Origin: Terriglobia bacterium
Lineage (GTDB): Bacteria > Acidobacteriota > Terriglobia > Terriglobales > Acidobacteriaceae
Assembly: GCA_020073495.1 (NCBI GenBank)
Contig: JAIQFD010000001.1
Location: 1-64,000, forward strand
Direction: 5' to 3'
Length of the DNA: 64,000 nucleotides
Shown: positions 25,361 through 34,203 of the stretch, one piece after another
Position numbering within the stretch: the stretch's first letter is position 1
Layout of the letters: every line of letters starts with the position of its first letter
Program-made: the position numbers and the translations under genes
The notes under the pieces: generated by a model
Database searches by the model: none
Seen by the model: the letters and a program-made list of their open reading frames with translations, nothing else
What the model was told of the DNA's origin: nothing

Positions 25361-26205
25361 AATGCTTCCTCGGTTTTTTCGCCCACCAGAATCTCGAAGG
25401 CCATGAGAGTCCGAATGCCGATGTCAATCGCTACTGGCCGGAATCCATTCCGCACGAGCACCTCGCGTCCCTGCGCCACCGAACGGAGTTGCGATATCTC
25501 GTCGGGATGAAAGTGAAACTGGTTCTGCCTGCGGCGCAGGTTGATGAACCATTCGAGTCCCCGCAGCAACCGTTGAGGAATGGAAAAAACCGCCGGCCAG
25601 AACAGCACTGCGCGTCCCTGTGGCCTCAGGACGCGGCGGAACTCCCGCATAATCGCGTCGATCTGGTTATGTGTAAAGTGCTCCATTACGCCCACGTTCC
25701 AGAGGCCTTCGATGGAGCCGTTGCGGAACGGAAGGTGGAAAACGTCGCCGCAGACTCGCACATCCATGACCGGCTGACAGCGCTCCAAGACCGTCGGCAT
25801 CAGGTCGAGCGCGACCAACGTGCGACCGCTTCCTTTACTGACGAGAATCGAAGTTTCCGCTGTCCCGCATCCCGCCTCGACCAGCACGCCCCCGGCTGGC
25901 AGATAGCGGTCCACGAAGTACGCCACCGCGGGCGCGAAAACCTTCCGGCGGTAAAAGCTGAAAAATTGCTGGGAAACCAGTTTCTGATTCGCCACCGACC
26001 AGTGCGTGCGCCACTGAGCCGCTTCCGGGCGCTCGGCGTCGGACACCGGCCGCAGGTCGAGGATTCCGCCTGCTATGGAGTAAGTTGTGCCGCAGCCCTC
26101 GCAGACCATCGCGTTATGGTTGAACAGCACGGGCGAGTGGCACTGGGGACATGCAAGGACGGAGACAAGCCGCTCGCGCGCAGCTGCTCCCTCTGCTACT
26201 GTCAT
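25357..26205 (-). CDS. SAM-dependent methyltransferase with N-terminal zinc ribbon
   Basis: 282 residues. The N-terminal zinc ribbon has C19-x2-C22 and C35-x2-C38 (CPQC, CEGC), as in Trm112-like segments of many class I methyltransferases. LVEAGCGTAET is the SAM-binding glycine loop, followed by LVALDLMP and the GNVGVMEHF-like motif LWNVGVMEHF. Soluble. The gene lies between an NDP-sugar epimerase and a polyprenyl-phosphate glycosyltransferase, with a stop/start overlap on both sides. It may methylate a sugar or the lipid carrier; this is inference from context. Confidence 0.82.
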   Translation of the reverse strand: MTVAEGAAARERLVSVLACPQCHSPVLFNHNAMVCEGCGTTYSIAGGILDLRPVSDAERPEAAQWRTHWSVANQKLVSQQFFSFYRRKVFAPAVAYFVDRYLPAGGVLVEAGCGTAETSILVSKGSGRTLVALDLMPTVLERCQPVMDVRVCGDVFHLPFRNGSIEGLWNVGVMEHFTHNQIDAIMREFRRVLRPQGRAVLFWPAVFSIPQRLLRGLEWFINLRRRQNQFHFHPDEISQLRSVAQGREVLVRNGFRPVAIDIGIRTLMAFEILVGEKTEEAL

Positions 26206-27269
26206 TAGCCTGCGCCTGCCCCTACGGCCCGCTGAGCCGCCTGGGTTGAATCAAACAACCGCTCGTTGTTTTTGATCCATTCGATCAGCCTCCCCACCCC
26301 CTCTGGGACGCTGGTGCGCGGGCTCCAGCCGAAGTCCGCTCTTGCTCTATCGATGTTGCTGACGAACACCGGCTGGTCTCCAGGGCGCCAGTCGCCGAAC
26401 GGGTATTGCAGGTGCCGGCCGAAATGCCGCTCCAGCATCTCGATCAGCTCGAGGAGAGAAAGGGTGTTCTCCGGGCCGCCGCCGATGTTGTACGCTCGCC
26501 CCGCCGTTGTCGCGATCCGCCGCACCGCGGCGTCGTAGGCTTCGAGCAAGTCGGTAACGTACAGCGCATCTCTTACCTGCTTGCCGTCGCCGTAGATAGT
26601 AAATGGCTTCTGTTGGTACGCCCGCAGCGCCAACCAGGCAAGCCACCCCTGATCCTCCATCCCGAACTGCCGCGGGCCGTAGATGCAGGATTGCCGGAAT
26701 ACGATAGTTTTCAGGCCGTAGATGCGGGCGTAGTCGAGAAAATACTGATCGCCTGCACATTTTGAGCAGCCGTAGGGAGAATAAGGGTCCAGCGGGCGAT
26801 CCTCGCTGATGCCTCGGTCATTGTCCTTGTACGCGTATCGGCCGTTTCGTTCGACGATGCAAAGGTCCGCCATTCTGCCATACACCTTGTTCGTCGAGCT
26901 GTACACAACCACGGGCGGTTTCGGTGCTCGGCGCGCCGCTTCGAGCACGTTCAACGTGCCGAATGCATTCTCCTGAAAGTCCAACAGGGGATCCGAGACA
27001 GACGTCGTGACTGCTACTTGGGCTGCCAGGTGGAAAACGACATCGGCGCCCGCAATGGCTTCGTACAGACCGCCAGCGGGTTGCCGGATATCAGCGCAGA
27101 CTACCTTTAGCCGGCTCCCGTAACGCGACTCGAGCCAGGCGCGATTCTGGTCCGATCCCGGCCGCGAGAAGTTGTCCAAGATCGTGACGTCGCTCCCTCG
27201 GGAGAGATAGAAATCCGCCAGATTGCTTCCGATGAAGCCGGCGCCACCGGTGATCACGCAGTGCGACAT
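26205..27269 (-). CDS. NAD-dependent epimerase, CDP-paratose 2-epimerase-like
   Basis: 354 residues of the extended SDR family. The NAD-binding motif GGAGFIG is at 8-14, SSTNKVYG gives the active-site serine/threonine region and YSPYGCSK the YxxxK pair. The combination of SSTNKVYG, the insertion NDRGISEDRPLDPYSPYGCSK and GDQYFLDYARIYGLKT is characteristic of the CDP-tyvelose (paratose 2-) epimerase branch. It would interconvert an NDP-hexose at C2 or C4. It is the first gene of the minus-strand trio 27269-24602. Confidence 0.85.
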   Translation of the reverse strand: MSHCVITGGAGFIGSNLADFYLSRGSDVTILDNFSRPGSDQNRAWLESRYGSRLKVVCADIRQPAGGLYEAIAGADVVFHLAAQVAVTTSVSDPLLDFQENAFGTLNVLEAARRAPKPPVVVYSSTNKVYGRMADLCIVERNGRYAYKDNDRGISEDRPLDPYSPYGCSKCAGDQYFLDYARIYGLKTIVFRQSCIYGPRQFGMEDQGWLAWLALRAYQQKPFTIYGDGKQVRDALYVTDLLEAYDAAVRRIATTAGRAYNIGGGPENTLSLLELIEMLERHFGRHLQYPFGDWRPGDQPVFVSNIDRARADFGWSPRTSVPEGVGRLIEWIKNNERLFDSTQAAQRAVGAGAG

Positions 27270-27562
27270 CTCACACCTCTACGCTCTGGCTTCCCTTAGG
27301 ACAGAGAGTGGCTGTGACGCGGGCCACAATTCGCGGCACAGGTATGCAACAGGAGCCATGAGCAACTTAGGCCTTGGAAGCCACTGAAAATGCATGTTAG
27401 CAGAAACCCGTCTACTCTACCCCGGTGGAGCTTAAATGCAAGTGGGAAAAAACGACCGATTGTGACTTTGGTTTTCCCTTCTGTGTGACGTTCGTTTTCC
27501 GGTTTCGGGGTTGTTTTTCGTGGACTTTAAGATGTCAACGGTGATAAGAACGCGATACGGCG
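27270..27562. other. Divergent intergenic region
   Basis: Promoters for the epimerase operon (minus) and the long plus-strand run starting at 27563 should both lie here. The part 27400-27500 is T- and A-rich (several TTTTCC stretches) compared with the flanks. No clear copy of the dyad element and no clear promoter box could be assigned. Confidence 0.4.
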
Positions 27563-29401
27563 ATGCAAGAATCGTCGATGGCGACGATGACCTCACCTCC
27601 GGAGCGGCGAATTCACCTGCTGGAAACTGCGGGGGACAGCGCCGTTCTCGCCGGCGCAGCCGTGCTGGTCCTCGCCCTGGCGCTGGCCGCCCTCATTCAG
27701 GCGCTTCATGCGTGGAAGCAGCAGAACGAACCCGCCGTTCTGGTCACCGCCGTGCTGTTCGCTGCAATCCTCGCCGCTGTCCCCGGCCTGTATATCTTGT
27801 CCAGACGCCGCAACGCGCAACCTGAGACTGTGGGCCTGGCTTTTCTGACCACAATGGCCGTGTTGCTCGTGGCCATCTATTTCTTCTGGGTGCGCTGGTA
27901 CGTGTTCTTTCCCGCAGACATTTGGGTCTGGTCGGAAGGCGAGTATGTGAACGACATTCTCAAGTTCTCGATCGGCTATCCCCTCTACAGCGCGCCGGCC
28001 AACCACGATTCCTTCACGTATGTCCCGGGGTCCCAGCTACTTACGTATCTGCTTGCTTCGATAGCGGGAAAAGCCGGTTCCATCCCCGCCTACCGCATCA
28101 TTCAAGTCTGCTACACGGCTTTGGCGGCATTCATCGCGACGCTGTGCTGTCGCCGTATCGTGAGGCTGAGCCGGCCCGCATCACCTGCGCTTCGCCGATG
28201 GCCGTGGCCCGTTTTCTGGTACGCGGCATGCTTCCTGATGGCGACCAACGCGATCACCAATGGTTTTGCCCATAACCTCCACGGAGACGCCCTGGCGCAA
28301 GTGGTGGTGATGGCGGCTTTTTACGTGCTCCTGGCGTATGTCGAAACACGCAGCCGGCTCGCGCTGGCGGCCATGATCGTCCTGGTTCCGACGGGATTTC
28401 TGGTCAGGCAGAGTCTCCTGATCTGGGCCGTGTTGTATGGCGGGTTTCTGGCCGTGTGGGACAGGTCCTGGAAACGAGTCGCGGTGTTCGCGGCAGGCAC
28501 GGCCGCCTTGTGCGGCGCAGTCGTTGCCGCCGGCTATCTCATCTGGGGCGCTCCGTTCTATTACTGGGTCTTCTATCTTCTGGCCCATCATCCGGTCTCG
28601 CCGTTGAGAAGCTTTCAGCACGTGCTCGATGCCTGGCCGTATTTTGCGGCGGGACTGCTTGGGGGAGTGGCGGTGTTGCGGGGCAGCGTAGCCGAGCCGC
28701 TGCGGGGCGCCTGGCTGGTGTCGCTCGCACTGCTCGCGAGCGAGGCCTACACCAGCGGCATCGCGTGGATGTTGAATCACCTCGGCCCCGGCTGCCTCCT
28801 CGCGGGCATCTGGTTTTTGGCTGGCCTGACGTGCCTTTATGAGAGCGCCGCCGGCACCCCTGGGCAGCCGGCATCATTGGAACGCTGGTTTCGCGCTGCC
28901 GCGGTGACTGTTGTGGTGGCGCTGATGTTCAGCGGGATGGGCGTCGTCCGGGTTCCCCTCCCACCGGTTTCCGCCGACACCTACCGGTATGTTCGCGATA
29001 TCGAAAAGCAGTTTGAAGGACAACCGCCGGGCGACGTTCTGCTGGATGCCGGCACGTGGGTCTACCTGAAGGACCGCGTCGTCATGGGCGACCGCGCGCC
29101 CGCCATCGGCGAAGAAGGTTATGCGAGCTGCGGCGACTTCTCTGTTTTCCGGTCCAACATCGCTGCCAAACGCTATTCCAAGATTCTGGTTCGGAATCTT
29201 CACAGGCCCGATTTCTGGTATGAGAATGCGCTCTGGCCGAAGCCACTCGGGCTCCGCGATGTATTGCTGCGGAACTATCGCGAAGCAGGGACGATTCCAG
29301 CGGCGGAGCCGCCCAAAGATGTCAAACGCCGGGCTGAAGACCCGTATCTGTTCGGCGAAATCACAATTCTCGAGCCGAGAACCGATGCCACCGCGCAATG
29401 A
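27563..29401 (+). CDS. Polytopic membrane glycosyltransferase (GT-C fold)
   Basis: 612 residues with about 11-12 hydrophobic segments. After the third segment the loop FFPADIWVWSEGEYVNDILK supplies acidic residues where GT-C enzymes place their catalytic aspartate or glutamate; GYPLYSAPANHDSFTYVPGS is the usual following loop (yPlY-x-P). The C-terminal roughly 150 residues are soluble. Internal ATGs at codons 6 and 9 could be the real start. It is the first gene of the plus-strand run that goes on to the MBOAT and SGNH genes. The sugar is unknown. Confidence 0.75.
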   Translation: MQESSMATMTSPPERRIHLLETAGDSAVLAGAAVLVLALALAALIQALHAWKQQNEPAVLVTAVLFAAILAAVPGLYILSRRRNAQPETVGLAFLTTMAVLLVAIYFFWVRWYVFFPADIWVWSEGEYVNDILKFSIGYPLYSAPANHDSFTYVPGSQLLTYLLASIAGKAGSIPAYRIIQVCYTALAAFIATLCCRRIVRLSRPASPALRRWPWPVFWYAACFLMATNAITNGFAHNLHGDALAQVVVMAAFYVLLAYVETRSRLALAAMIVLVPTGFLVRQSLLIWAVLYGGFLAVWDRSWKRVAVFAAGTAALCGAVVAAGYLIWGAPFYYWVFYLLAHHPVSPLRSFQHVLDAWPYFAAGLLGGVAVLRGSVAEPLRGAWLVSLALLASEAYTSGIAWMLNHLGPGCLLAGIWFLAGLTCLYESAAGTPGQPASLERWFRAAAVTVVVALMFSGMGVVRVPLPPVSADTYRYVRDIEKQFEGQPPGDVLLDAGTWVYLKDRVVMGDRAPAIGEEGYASCGDFSVFRSNIAAKRYSKILVRNLHRPDFWYENALWPKPLGLRDVLLRNYREAGTIPAAEPPKDVKRRAEDPYLFGEITILEPRTDATAQ

Positions 29402-29446
29402 CGTTGTTCGGACGGGCACCCTTCGGCCCCGGCATGCGGCGGCGTT

Positions 29447-30781
29447 ATGAGCGTATTCCAGCCAGCAGTCCCCATGACGGCGGCGGTGGCGTTCGCCGCG
29501 GCACCCGCGCGCGACCCCAGGGAGCTCCACGCAACCCCGCGGCTCGCACGTTTTCTCGTCCTGGCGGCGCAATTGGCACTCCTGCTGCTCGTCTTCAGCC
29601 TCTATCACACGATGGAAAGGCCCAGGTTCGTCTACCTGTCAGCTCTCGCTTTTGGAGCCTTCCTCGTACACTACTGGCTTCCTTTTCGCTTCAAGGAACC
29701 TTTCTGGGTGTCCGTGTCGATCGCCGGGGGTTGTTTTCTCCTCCACCCCGCCACGGCCGCGTTCCTCATCCTTGTGGCGGGGCTGGTTTTCTTCCTGATT
29801 CTTCGCAGCTCGGCGCCGTTTAAGTGGCGAGTGCTGCTGGTGGCCGCCATCTTCGTGGTGCTCATCGCCTGCTGTGCCGCGAGGATTCCGCATATCCCGC
29901 CCACCTTCTATCCCGTGTTTGGCGCCATATTCATGTTCCGGATCATCATCTATGCGTACGACATGGCACATGCCCGCGAGCGGCCTGGCTTGCTGCCCTT
30001 CTGCAGCTACTTCTTCGTACTTCCTAATTACATTTTCACGCTATTTCCTGTAATCGACTTCCAGACCATGCGCCGGACTTACTACCAGCGCGACATTCAT
30101 GACATTGCGCAGCAAGGCATTCACTGGATGGCCCGCGGCGCCATCCAATTGATGCTTTACCGGCTCGTTGTCTACTTGAACGACATCTACTTGCCGGACC
30201 GCGTCACTTCGCTCGGCGCCCTGATATCGACGATGGTTCTCACCTATCTCCTCTACCTCAATGTCTCCGGACAGTTCCACATCGCCGTCGGCATGCTGCA
30301 CCTGTTCGGCTATGATCTCCCCGAAACAAACCGCCGATACCTACTGGCCTCCAGCATCAGCGATTTCTGGCGCCGCATAAACATTTACTGGAAGGACTTC
30401 ATGGTGAAGATCGTGTATTTCCCCGTATACTTCAGATTACGCAGGCGGGGTGACCTTCGCGCCCAGGTGATGGCGACCGCTGCCGTATTCCTCGTCACAT
30501 GGCTCTTGCACTCTTACCAGTTCTTCTGGATCCGCGGCCAGTTTGAGCTAAGCTGGCCCGATACGATCTTCTGGGGCATGCTCGGTCTGCTGGTCATTAT
30601 CAACATCCTCATCGCGCACCGGCACAAACCCGCCGTGACCACATCCTGGCGTGGCCGCGCGCTGCGCACCGCCCAGGTGCTTGCTACATTTGCGCTGATC
30701 ACAACGTTGTGGTCTCTGTGGTCGGCGCCGACGGTGAGTTCCTGGCTGTATCTGATGACTCATTGGACGCAGGGCACATGA
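29447..30781 (+). CDS. MBOAT family membrane O-acyltransferase
   Basis: 444 residues with about ten membrane segments. The MBOAT signature is present: SSISDFWRRINIYWKDFM at 303-320 and the invariant histidine H355 in TWLLHSYQFFW. It is closest in build to AlgI/DltB/PatA-type enzymes, which hand an acyl group from a cytoplasmic thioester through the membrane to a partner that acylates a polysaccharide. The SGNH partner gene starts within its last codons (ATGA overlap at 30778). With the adenylating enzyme and carrier protein at 35748-37616 it could be the membrane step of a Dlt-like pathway; acetylation is the more ordinary alternative. Confidence 0.88.
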   Translation: MSVFQPAVPMTAAVAFAAAPARDPRELHATPRLARFLVLAAQLALLLLVFSLYHTMERPRFVYLSALAFGAFLVHYWLPFRFKEPFWVSVSIAGGCFLLHPATAAFLILVAGLVFFLILRSSAPFKWRVLLVAAIFVVLIACCAARIPHIPPTFYPVFGAIFMFRIIIYAYDMAHARERPGLLPFCSYFFVLPNYIFTLFPVIDFQTMRRTYYQRDIHDIAQQGIHWMARGAIQLMLYRLVVYLNDIYLPDRVTSLGALISTMVLTYLLYLNVSGQFHIAVGMLHLFGYDLPETNRRYLLASSISDFWRRINIYWKDFMVKIVYFPVYFRLRRRGDLRAQVMATAAVFLVTWLLHSYQFFWIRGQFELSWPDTIFWGMLGLLVIINILIAHRHKPAVTTSWRGRALRTAQVLATFALITTLWSLWSAPTVSSWLYLMTHWTQGT

Positions 30782-31959
30782 CGAACGGTTGGCGAACGGA
30801 CCGCCGCTTCAGCCGCAGTGCAATGCTCACCGGCGCAACTCTGGCCGTACTGGCGGCGCTGGCCTGGGGAGCGGGCACTCTCTACAAGGCCCGGGCGAGC
30901 CGCCCCCTCGCCGTCGCCGTTCAGTTGATGCGCAGCCGCGCCGTTGTCTTCAACCCCGGCGTTGCTGGGTATTACGAGCGGCTGTTCGGCACGACCCGGG
31001 ACCCCATGTTCATGAGTCCGAAAGAGTATGAGCGCTGGGCCAGCGGATTTCGCGACCGCACGTACGACCGCACCTTTCGCATCTATCGACTCAAGCCGAA
31101 CCTGAACCGCCTGTTCAATACGGCCGAACCCCAAGGACTGACGACCAACAGCTTTGGCTTCCTCGGCCCCGAACGGGCCCTTCGCAAACCACCCAACACC
31201 CGCCGGGTGGCGGTCTTGGGCGATTCGTTGACCCAGGGGTGGGGCGTCGATCAGAGCCGGTCCTACATTGCATTGTTGGAGAACCGCCTGAATGCCCCAG
31301 ACGCGGCCGGTACCCTCCAACGGTTCGAAGTCCTGAATTTCTCCGTCCCCGGGTATTCGCTTCCGCAGATGCTGGATGTAGCGGCCGAGGATGCGCCCCG
31401 GTTTGATCCCGACCTCTATATTCTGGCTCTTACCGAGCTCTCGGTATCCAGGAACTGGGATAACCACTTAGTCAGGGTAGTTCAGTTGGGAATCGACCCG
31501 AAATACGATTTCCTGCGTGATACCGTGCGCGACGCAGGCGCAGTGCCCGGCGAAAATGGACTCACCGTGCTGGCAAAGCTGGCGCCTTTTCGCGTTCCGG
31601 TGATTCGCGCGACGATCGCCCGCCTCAAAGCGCTCGCCGACGCGCGCCGTGTGCCGCTGCTCGTTCTTCTTGTGCCCTCGCTCGAAGATGGCGCCATGGA
31701 CTCGCGGCGATTCAGCGGCATTCCCGAGTTGCTGGCATCGCTCGATGTTCCCGTAATCGACCTTCTCGATACGTTCGACGGCACTCTGGATCTGGAGCCG
31801 CTGCGGATCAACCCGTTCGACGTCCACCCGAACGCGCGGGCGCATGCCATGATCTCCGACAATCTCTACGCCAAGCTTCGCGCCTGCCCGGGAATCTGGG
31901 CCGCGCTGGCCTCCGCACCCTCCCAGGAGCCTCCACATGGATCTCGAACTCGCCAATGA
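30778..31959 (+). CDS. SGNH-hydrolase-like protein, membrane-anchored partner of the MBOAT protein
   Basis: 393 residues from the ATG at 30778, which overlaps the stop of the MBOAT gene; the frame is open further upstream but inside that gene. One membrane anchor at about 16-38, then a periplasmic domain. Block I is LGDSLTQGWG with S150, block V is DVHPN with D348 and H350, so the catalytic triad of an SGNH esterase/acyltransferase is complete. In alginate, peptidoglycan and teichoic acid acylation, MBOAT and SGNH proteins act together. The tail of a paralogue remains at 35464. Confidence 0.85.
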   Translation: MTNGWRTDRRFSRSAMLTGATLAVLAALAWGAGTLYKARASRPLAVAVQLMRSRAVVFNPGVAGYYERLFGTTRDPMFMSPKEYERWASGFRDRTYDRTFRIYRLKPNLNRLFNTAEPQGLTTNSFGFLGPERALRKPPNTRRVAVLGDSLTQGWGVDQSRSYIALLENRLNAPDAAGTLQRFEVLNFSVPGYSLPQMLDVAAEDAPRFDPDLYILALTELSVSRNWDNHLVRVVQLGIDPKYDFLRDTVRDAGAVPGENGLTVLAKLAPFRVPVIRATIARLKALADARRVPLLVLLVPSLEDGAMDSRRFSGIPELLASLDVPVIDLLDTFDGTLDLEPLRINPFDVHPNARAHAMISDNLYAKLRACPGIWAALASAPSQEPPHGSRTRQ

Positions 31960-31992
31960 GCTAGTGGGTGAGTCGGCATCGGCGCAACCGGT

Positions 31993-33192
31993 ATGAGTAG
32001 GCTCCGAGATTTCTGGCAATCCGAAAAATTCCGCCGGTTTTCATTAGTTGTGGGCTCTGTCGTGCTTGCCTGGGCTTTGATCGAACTTCCGGCCTTTCTG
32101 AATATCCTCGATTATCAGGCGCTCGAGTTCTCAGGCGTCTGGGGAAACCTGCGGTTCATCCGAATGCCCGACCCGGAGTTGCTGCATTTGGAGCGCCCGT
32201 ATGCTCATTACAGCGGCTCGGCGGCCGGCGGAGATTTTGCCAGCAAATACGACATTCCGGTCTCGGACCGAACGCTTTTCCGATGGGATCTGCAATACGA
32301 CCACAACGGGTTTCGCAACGATACAGATCTGAAATCCGCGGACATAGTCGCCATCGGCGACTCCATAGTGGAAGGTATGACGGTTCCCCACTCCCAGATG
32401 TTGACCACGCGACTGGCAAGCCTCGAAGGTAAAGTAGTGGCCAACCTCGGACAGTACGGGTACGGACCCCAGCAGGAACTGGTGGTGCTGAAGCGGTATG
32501 GATTGCGTTTGCGGCCGCGGATCGTAATCTGGATGTTTTTCGAAGGCAACGACCTGGCGGATAACATCGGGTATCGAAAACTCATGCTGCACCCGCCGAA
32601 CTTCTGGAATTTCTTTATGCAGCGTTCCTTCACACGATTTGCCTATCGTACGCTGACGCGGCTTGTCTCCGGGCCCAAGCCGCCCGGCATCAGGCGCTCC
32701 GGAGTGATCCGCACGCCCGACGGTAAGAACCTGCGGGTCTACTTCACCTCGGCCGTCGAGCCTCTTACACCGGAAGAACTCGGAGCCATCGACGACACCG
32801 CCCGCATCGCCGCGTCGGCCGCCACATTATCGGCCGCTCAAGGTGCTCGTTTCCTGTTTGTGTTCATCCCCGACAAGTTCCGCGTGTTTCATGATCTGTG
32901 TGAGTTCCCCCCAGAATCCGAATGTCGTCAGTGGGCCGGCAACGACTTGCCCGAGCGAATGCGAAAAGCCGTAACCGCCGTGTCTCCCGAAATTGGGTAC
33001 CTCGACCTGACCCCCAGCCTCGTGAACATCGCGAAAAAAGGCGTGCTTCCGTATTACCCGGACGACCTGCATTGGACGCCAGACGGACACCAGGCGGCCG
33101 CGCAGGCGATCAGCGATTACGTTCGTTCGAACATTCCTGGTTCCCCATCCACGCCAATCAGAAGCGCCCAGGCGGCGCCCACATCGCGGTAA
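31993..33192 (+). CDS. SGNH-hydrolase-like protein, second copy type
   Basis: 399 residues, with an N-terminal membrane anchor (about 17-36). AIGDSIVEGM gives the nucleophile S124, GNDLAD (about 185-190) resembles block III, and DDLHWTPDG holds the D-x2-H pair with H360. It differs clearly from its neighbour at 30778, so the two may serve two acceptors or one may remove groups. It lies 33 bp downstream of the first SGNH gene in one operon. A tail of a close paralogue is at 15336-15560. Confidence 0.85.
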   Translation: MSRLRDFWQSEKFRRFSLVVGSVVLAWALIELPAFLNILDYQALEFSGVWGNLRFIRMPDPELLHLERPYAHYSGSAAGGDFASKYDIPVSDRTLFRWDLQYDHNGFRNDTDLKSADIVAIGDSIVEGMTVPHSQMLTTRLASLEGKVVANLGQYGYGPQQELVVLKRYGLRLRPRIVIWMFFEGNDLADNIGYRKLMLHPPNFWNFFMQRSFTRFAYRTLTRLVSGPKPPGIRRSGVIRTPDGKNLRVYFTSAVEPLTPEELGAIDDTARIAASAATLSAAQGARFLFVFIPDKFRVFHDLCEFPPESECRQWAGNDLPERMRKAVTAVSPEIGYLDLTPSLVNIAKKGVLPYYPDDLHWTPDGHQAAAQAISDYVRSNIPGSPSTPIRSAQAAPTSR

Positions 33193-33288
33193 AACGGAAT
33201 CGGCGCAAGAGCCAGTATGACGGCGGCTGCCGCGGTGCACGGCAATCAGCGGGTCTGGCGGTGATACGCAATCAAAATGCCCCGGCGC

Positions 33289-33398
33289 TCAGGAGGCATT
33301 CTTTTCAACGAAAAAGTTCTCCAGAGCAAGACTCGGGCTTGGAAATTCCCGATCTTCTGGACCAGTCGTTTCCACGAATTCCAGAGGCGCTTAAGCAT
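33289..33398 (-). pseudogene. Deletion scar: small membrane gene start fused to carbamoyltransferase tail
   Basis: From the ATG at 33398 the minus frame reads MLKRLWNSWKRLVQKIGNFQ, like the start of the 21150-21374 product. At about 33321-33326 it jumps to the end of a carbamoyltransferase, LENFFVEKNAS plus stop (33289-33291), like LENFLVEKNGA at 19365. Almost all of the carbamoyltransferase (some 580 codons) and two thirds of the small gene are lost in one deletion. The two pieces are in different frames. Confidence 0.8.
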
Positions 33399-33407
33399 GT
33401 GGGCGAC

Positions 33408-33587
33408 CTAGAACAGGGTGTAAATGAACGGGGCAATCGCCGAGCTCTGCGCCAGCAGCAGCAGCAGGGTGAACAGCAAGAGCACAACGATCATCGGTAT
33501 CATCCACCAGCGCTTGTTGGCGGCCAGAAAGGACAGGAGTTCGCCGGCGATGCCAAAACGCCGCGCGGCAGTGCGAACAAAGCCCAT
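33408..33587 (-). CDS. DUF5989 family small membrane protein, orphan second copy
   Basis: 59 residues, by my reading the same protein as at 21384-21563 from MGFVRTAARRFGIAGELL to AIAPFIYTLF; differences are silent. GAGGAG precedes the ATG. Everything around it (carbamoyltransferase, small membrane gene, radical SAM gene) is broken, so this intact frame is unusual. Either the duplication is recent or the protein is still used in trans. Confidence 0.75.
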   Translation of the reverse strand: MGFVRTAARRFGIAGELLSFLAANKRWWMIPMIVVLLLFTLLLLLAQSSAIAPFIYTLF

Positions 33588-33704
33588 GCAATCTCCTCTG
33601 GATTGATGGTTTTAAAGGGATGAATGTGCAATTTGGGTTCCAAAACGACTAGCTGTAACTTCTTCATCGCCAAGAGGATGATTAGCGTCAGCGGAACACC
33701 GTGG

Positions 33705-33740
33705 GAAGCTTATTTCCTTCCGATGTACAAGAGTTTGCAA
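33705..33740. promoter_or_regulatory. Bipartite dyad element, copy D
   Basis: GGAA-GCTTAT-TTCC (33705-33718), 6 bases, then TGTACAA-GAGT-TTGCA (33725-33740). One base of the left arm differs from the consensus. It lies about 120 bp upstream of the orphan DUF5989 start, the same place as copy B relative to its gene. Confidence 0.55.
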
Positions 33741-33771
33741 CCACTGCAGGCCAGTGGTCGGGTCGGTTGCC

Positions 33772-34006
33772 CGCCGCTCGGCAATTTGCGGCAGAAGAGT
33801 TTCTTTGAGATCTGGGTTCGCCAGAGGCCGGAAGCCTGCGCGCGCAGATCTGCGCTAAGGAATGCTTCTGTACGAATGAGGTCTTCGTCTGGCCGAGCAT
33901 CGTACTCCAGCCCATCCAGCTCACCAAGGCCGCCATTGGAGCGAACATCCGTAGCACCGGGCGCACGTTTCATCCCGATATCGCTCTTGTAAAGCCGCAA
34001 CGATAG
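33772..34006 (+). pseudogene. C-terminal remnant of a radical SAM gene, frameshifted
   Basis: Begins PPLGNLRQKSFFEIW, as in the intact gene at 22473-23591; then one base is missing (near 33815) and a neighbouring frame continues with the ECFCTNEVF and LTKAAIGAN stretches to the stop at 34004-34006. The whole N-terminal part with the CxxxCxxC cluster site is absent. Confidence 0.8.
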
Positions 34007-34203
34007 TTTGCGGCGCGGCCGTTCGTCCCCGCTTTCCCGCTGCGCACCTCTCCCATTCAGCCAATCCTTACGCACGCGAAAGCCGGTGCGGGCTGGTTGG
34101 CAGGTTGCCATGGCGTCGTACTGAGGGCGGCTCTAAATCGGGAACCTGGGTTATCATTCACTTTCATCCCAAACAGGACAAGGAAGAGGCGCCTGAGACA
34201 CTC

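Larger units (their letters stand above)
33193..34203. other. Degenerate region holding a decayed second carbamoyltransferase/DUF5989/radical SAM locus
   Basis: Between the SGNH gene and the dehydrogenase gene lie, in the same order and orientation as at 19365-23591: a carbamoyltransferase tail, the start of the small membrane gene, an intact DUF5989 gene, the dyad element and a radical SAM tail. 34007-34203 holds nothing I can assign. Confidence 0.75.

Noticed and set aside
29447-33192. MBOAT plus SGNH genes as a plain alginate-type acetylation module
   Set aside because: Not excluded, and kept as the conservative alternative, but the nearby carrier-protein trio makes a carrier-fed acylation worth testing; no AlgF or AlgX-specific domain was recognised.
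9811-33740. Dyad elements as sigma-54 (-24/-12) promoters
   Set aside because: TTGCA fits a -12 box, but the needed GG 10 bases before GC is absent (TG or GT instead), and the symmetry of both halves is better explained by a regulator site.
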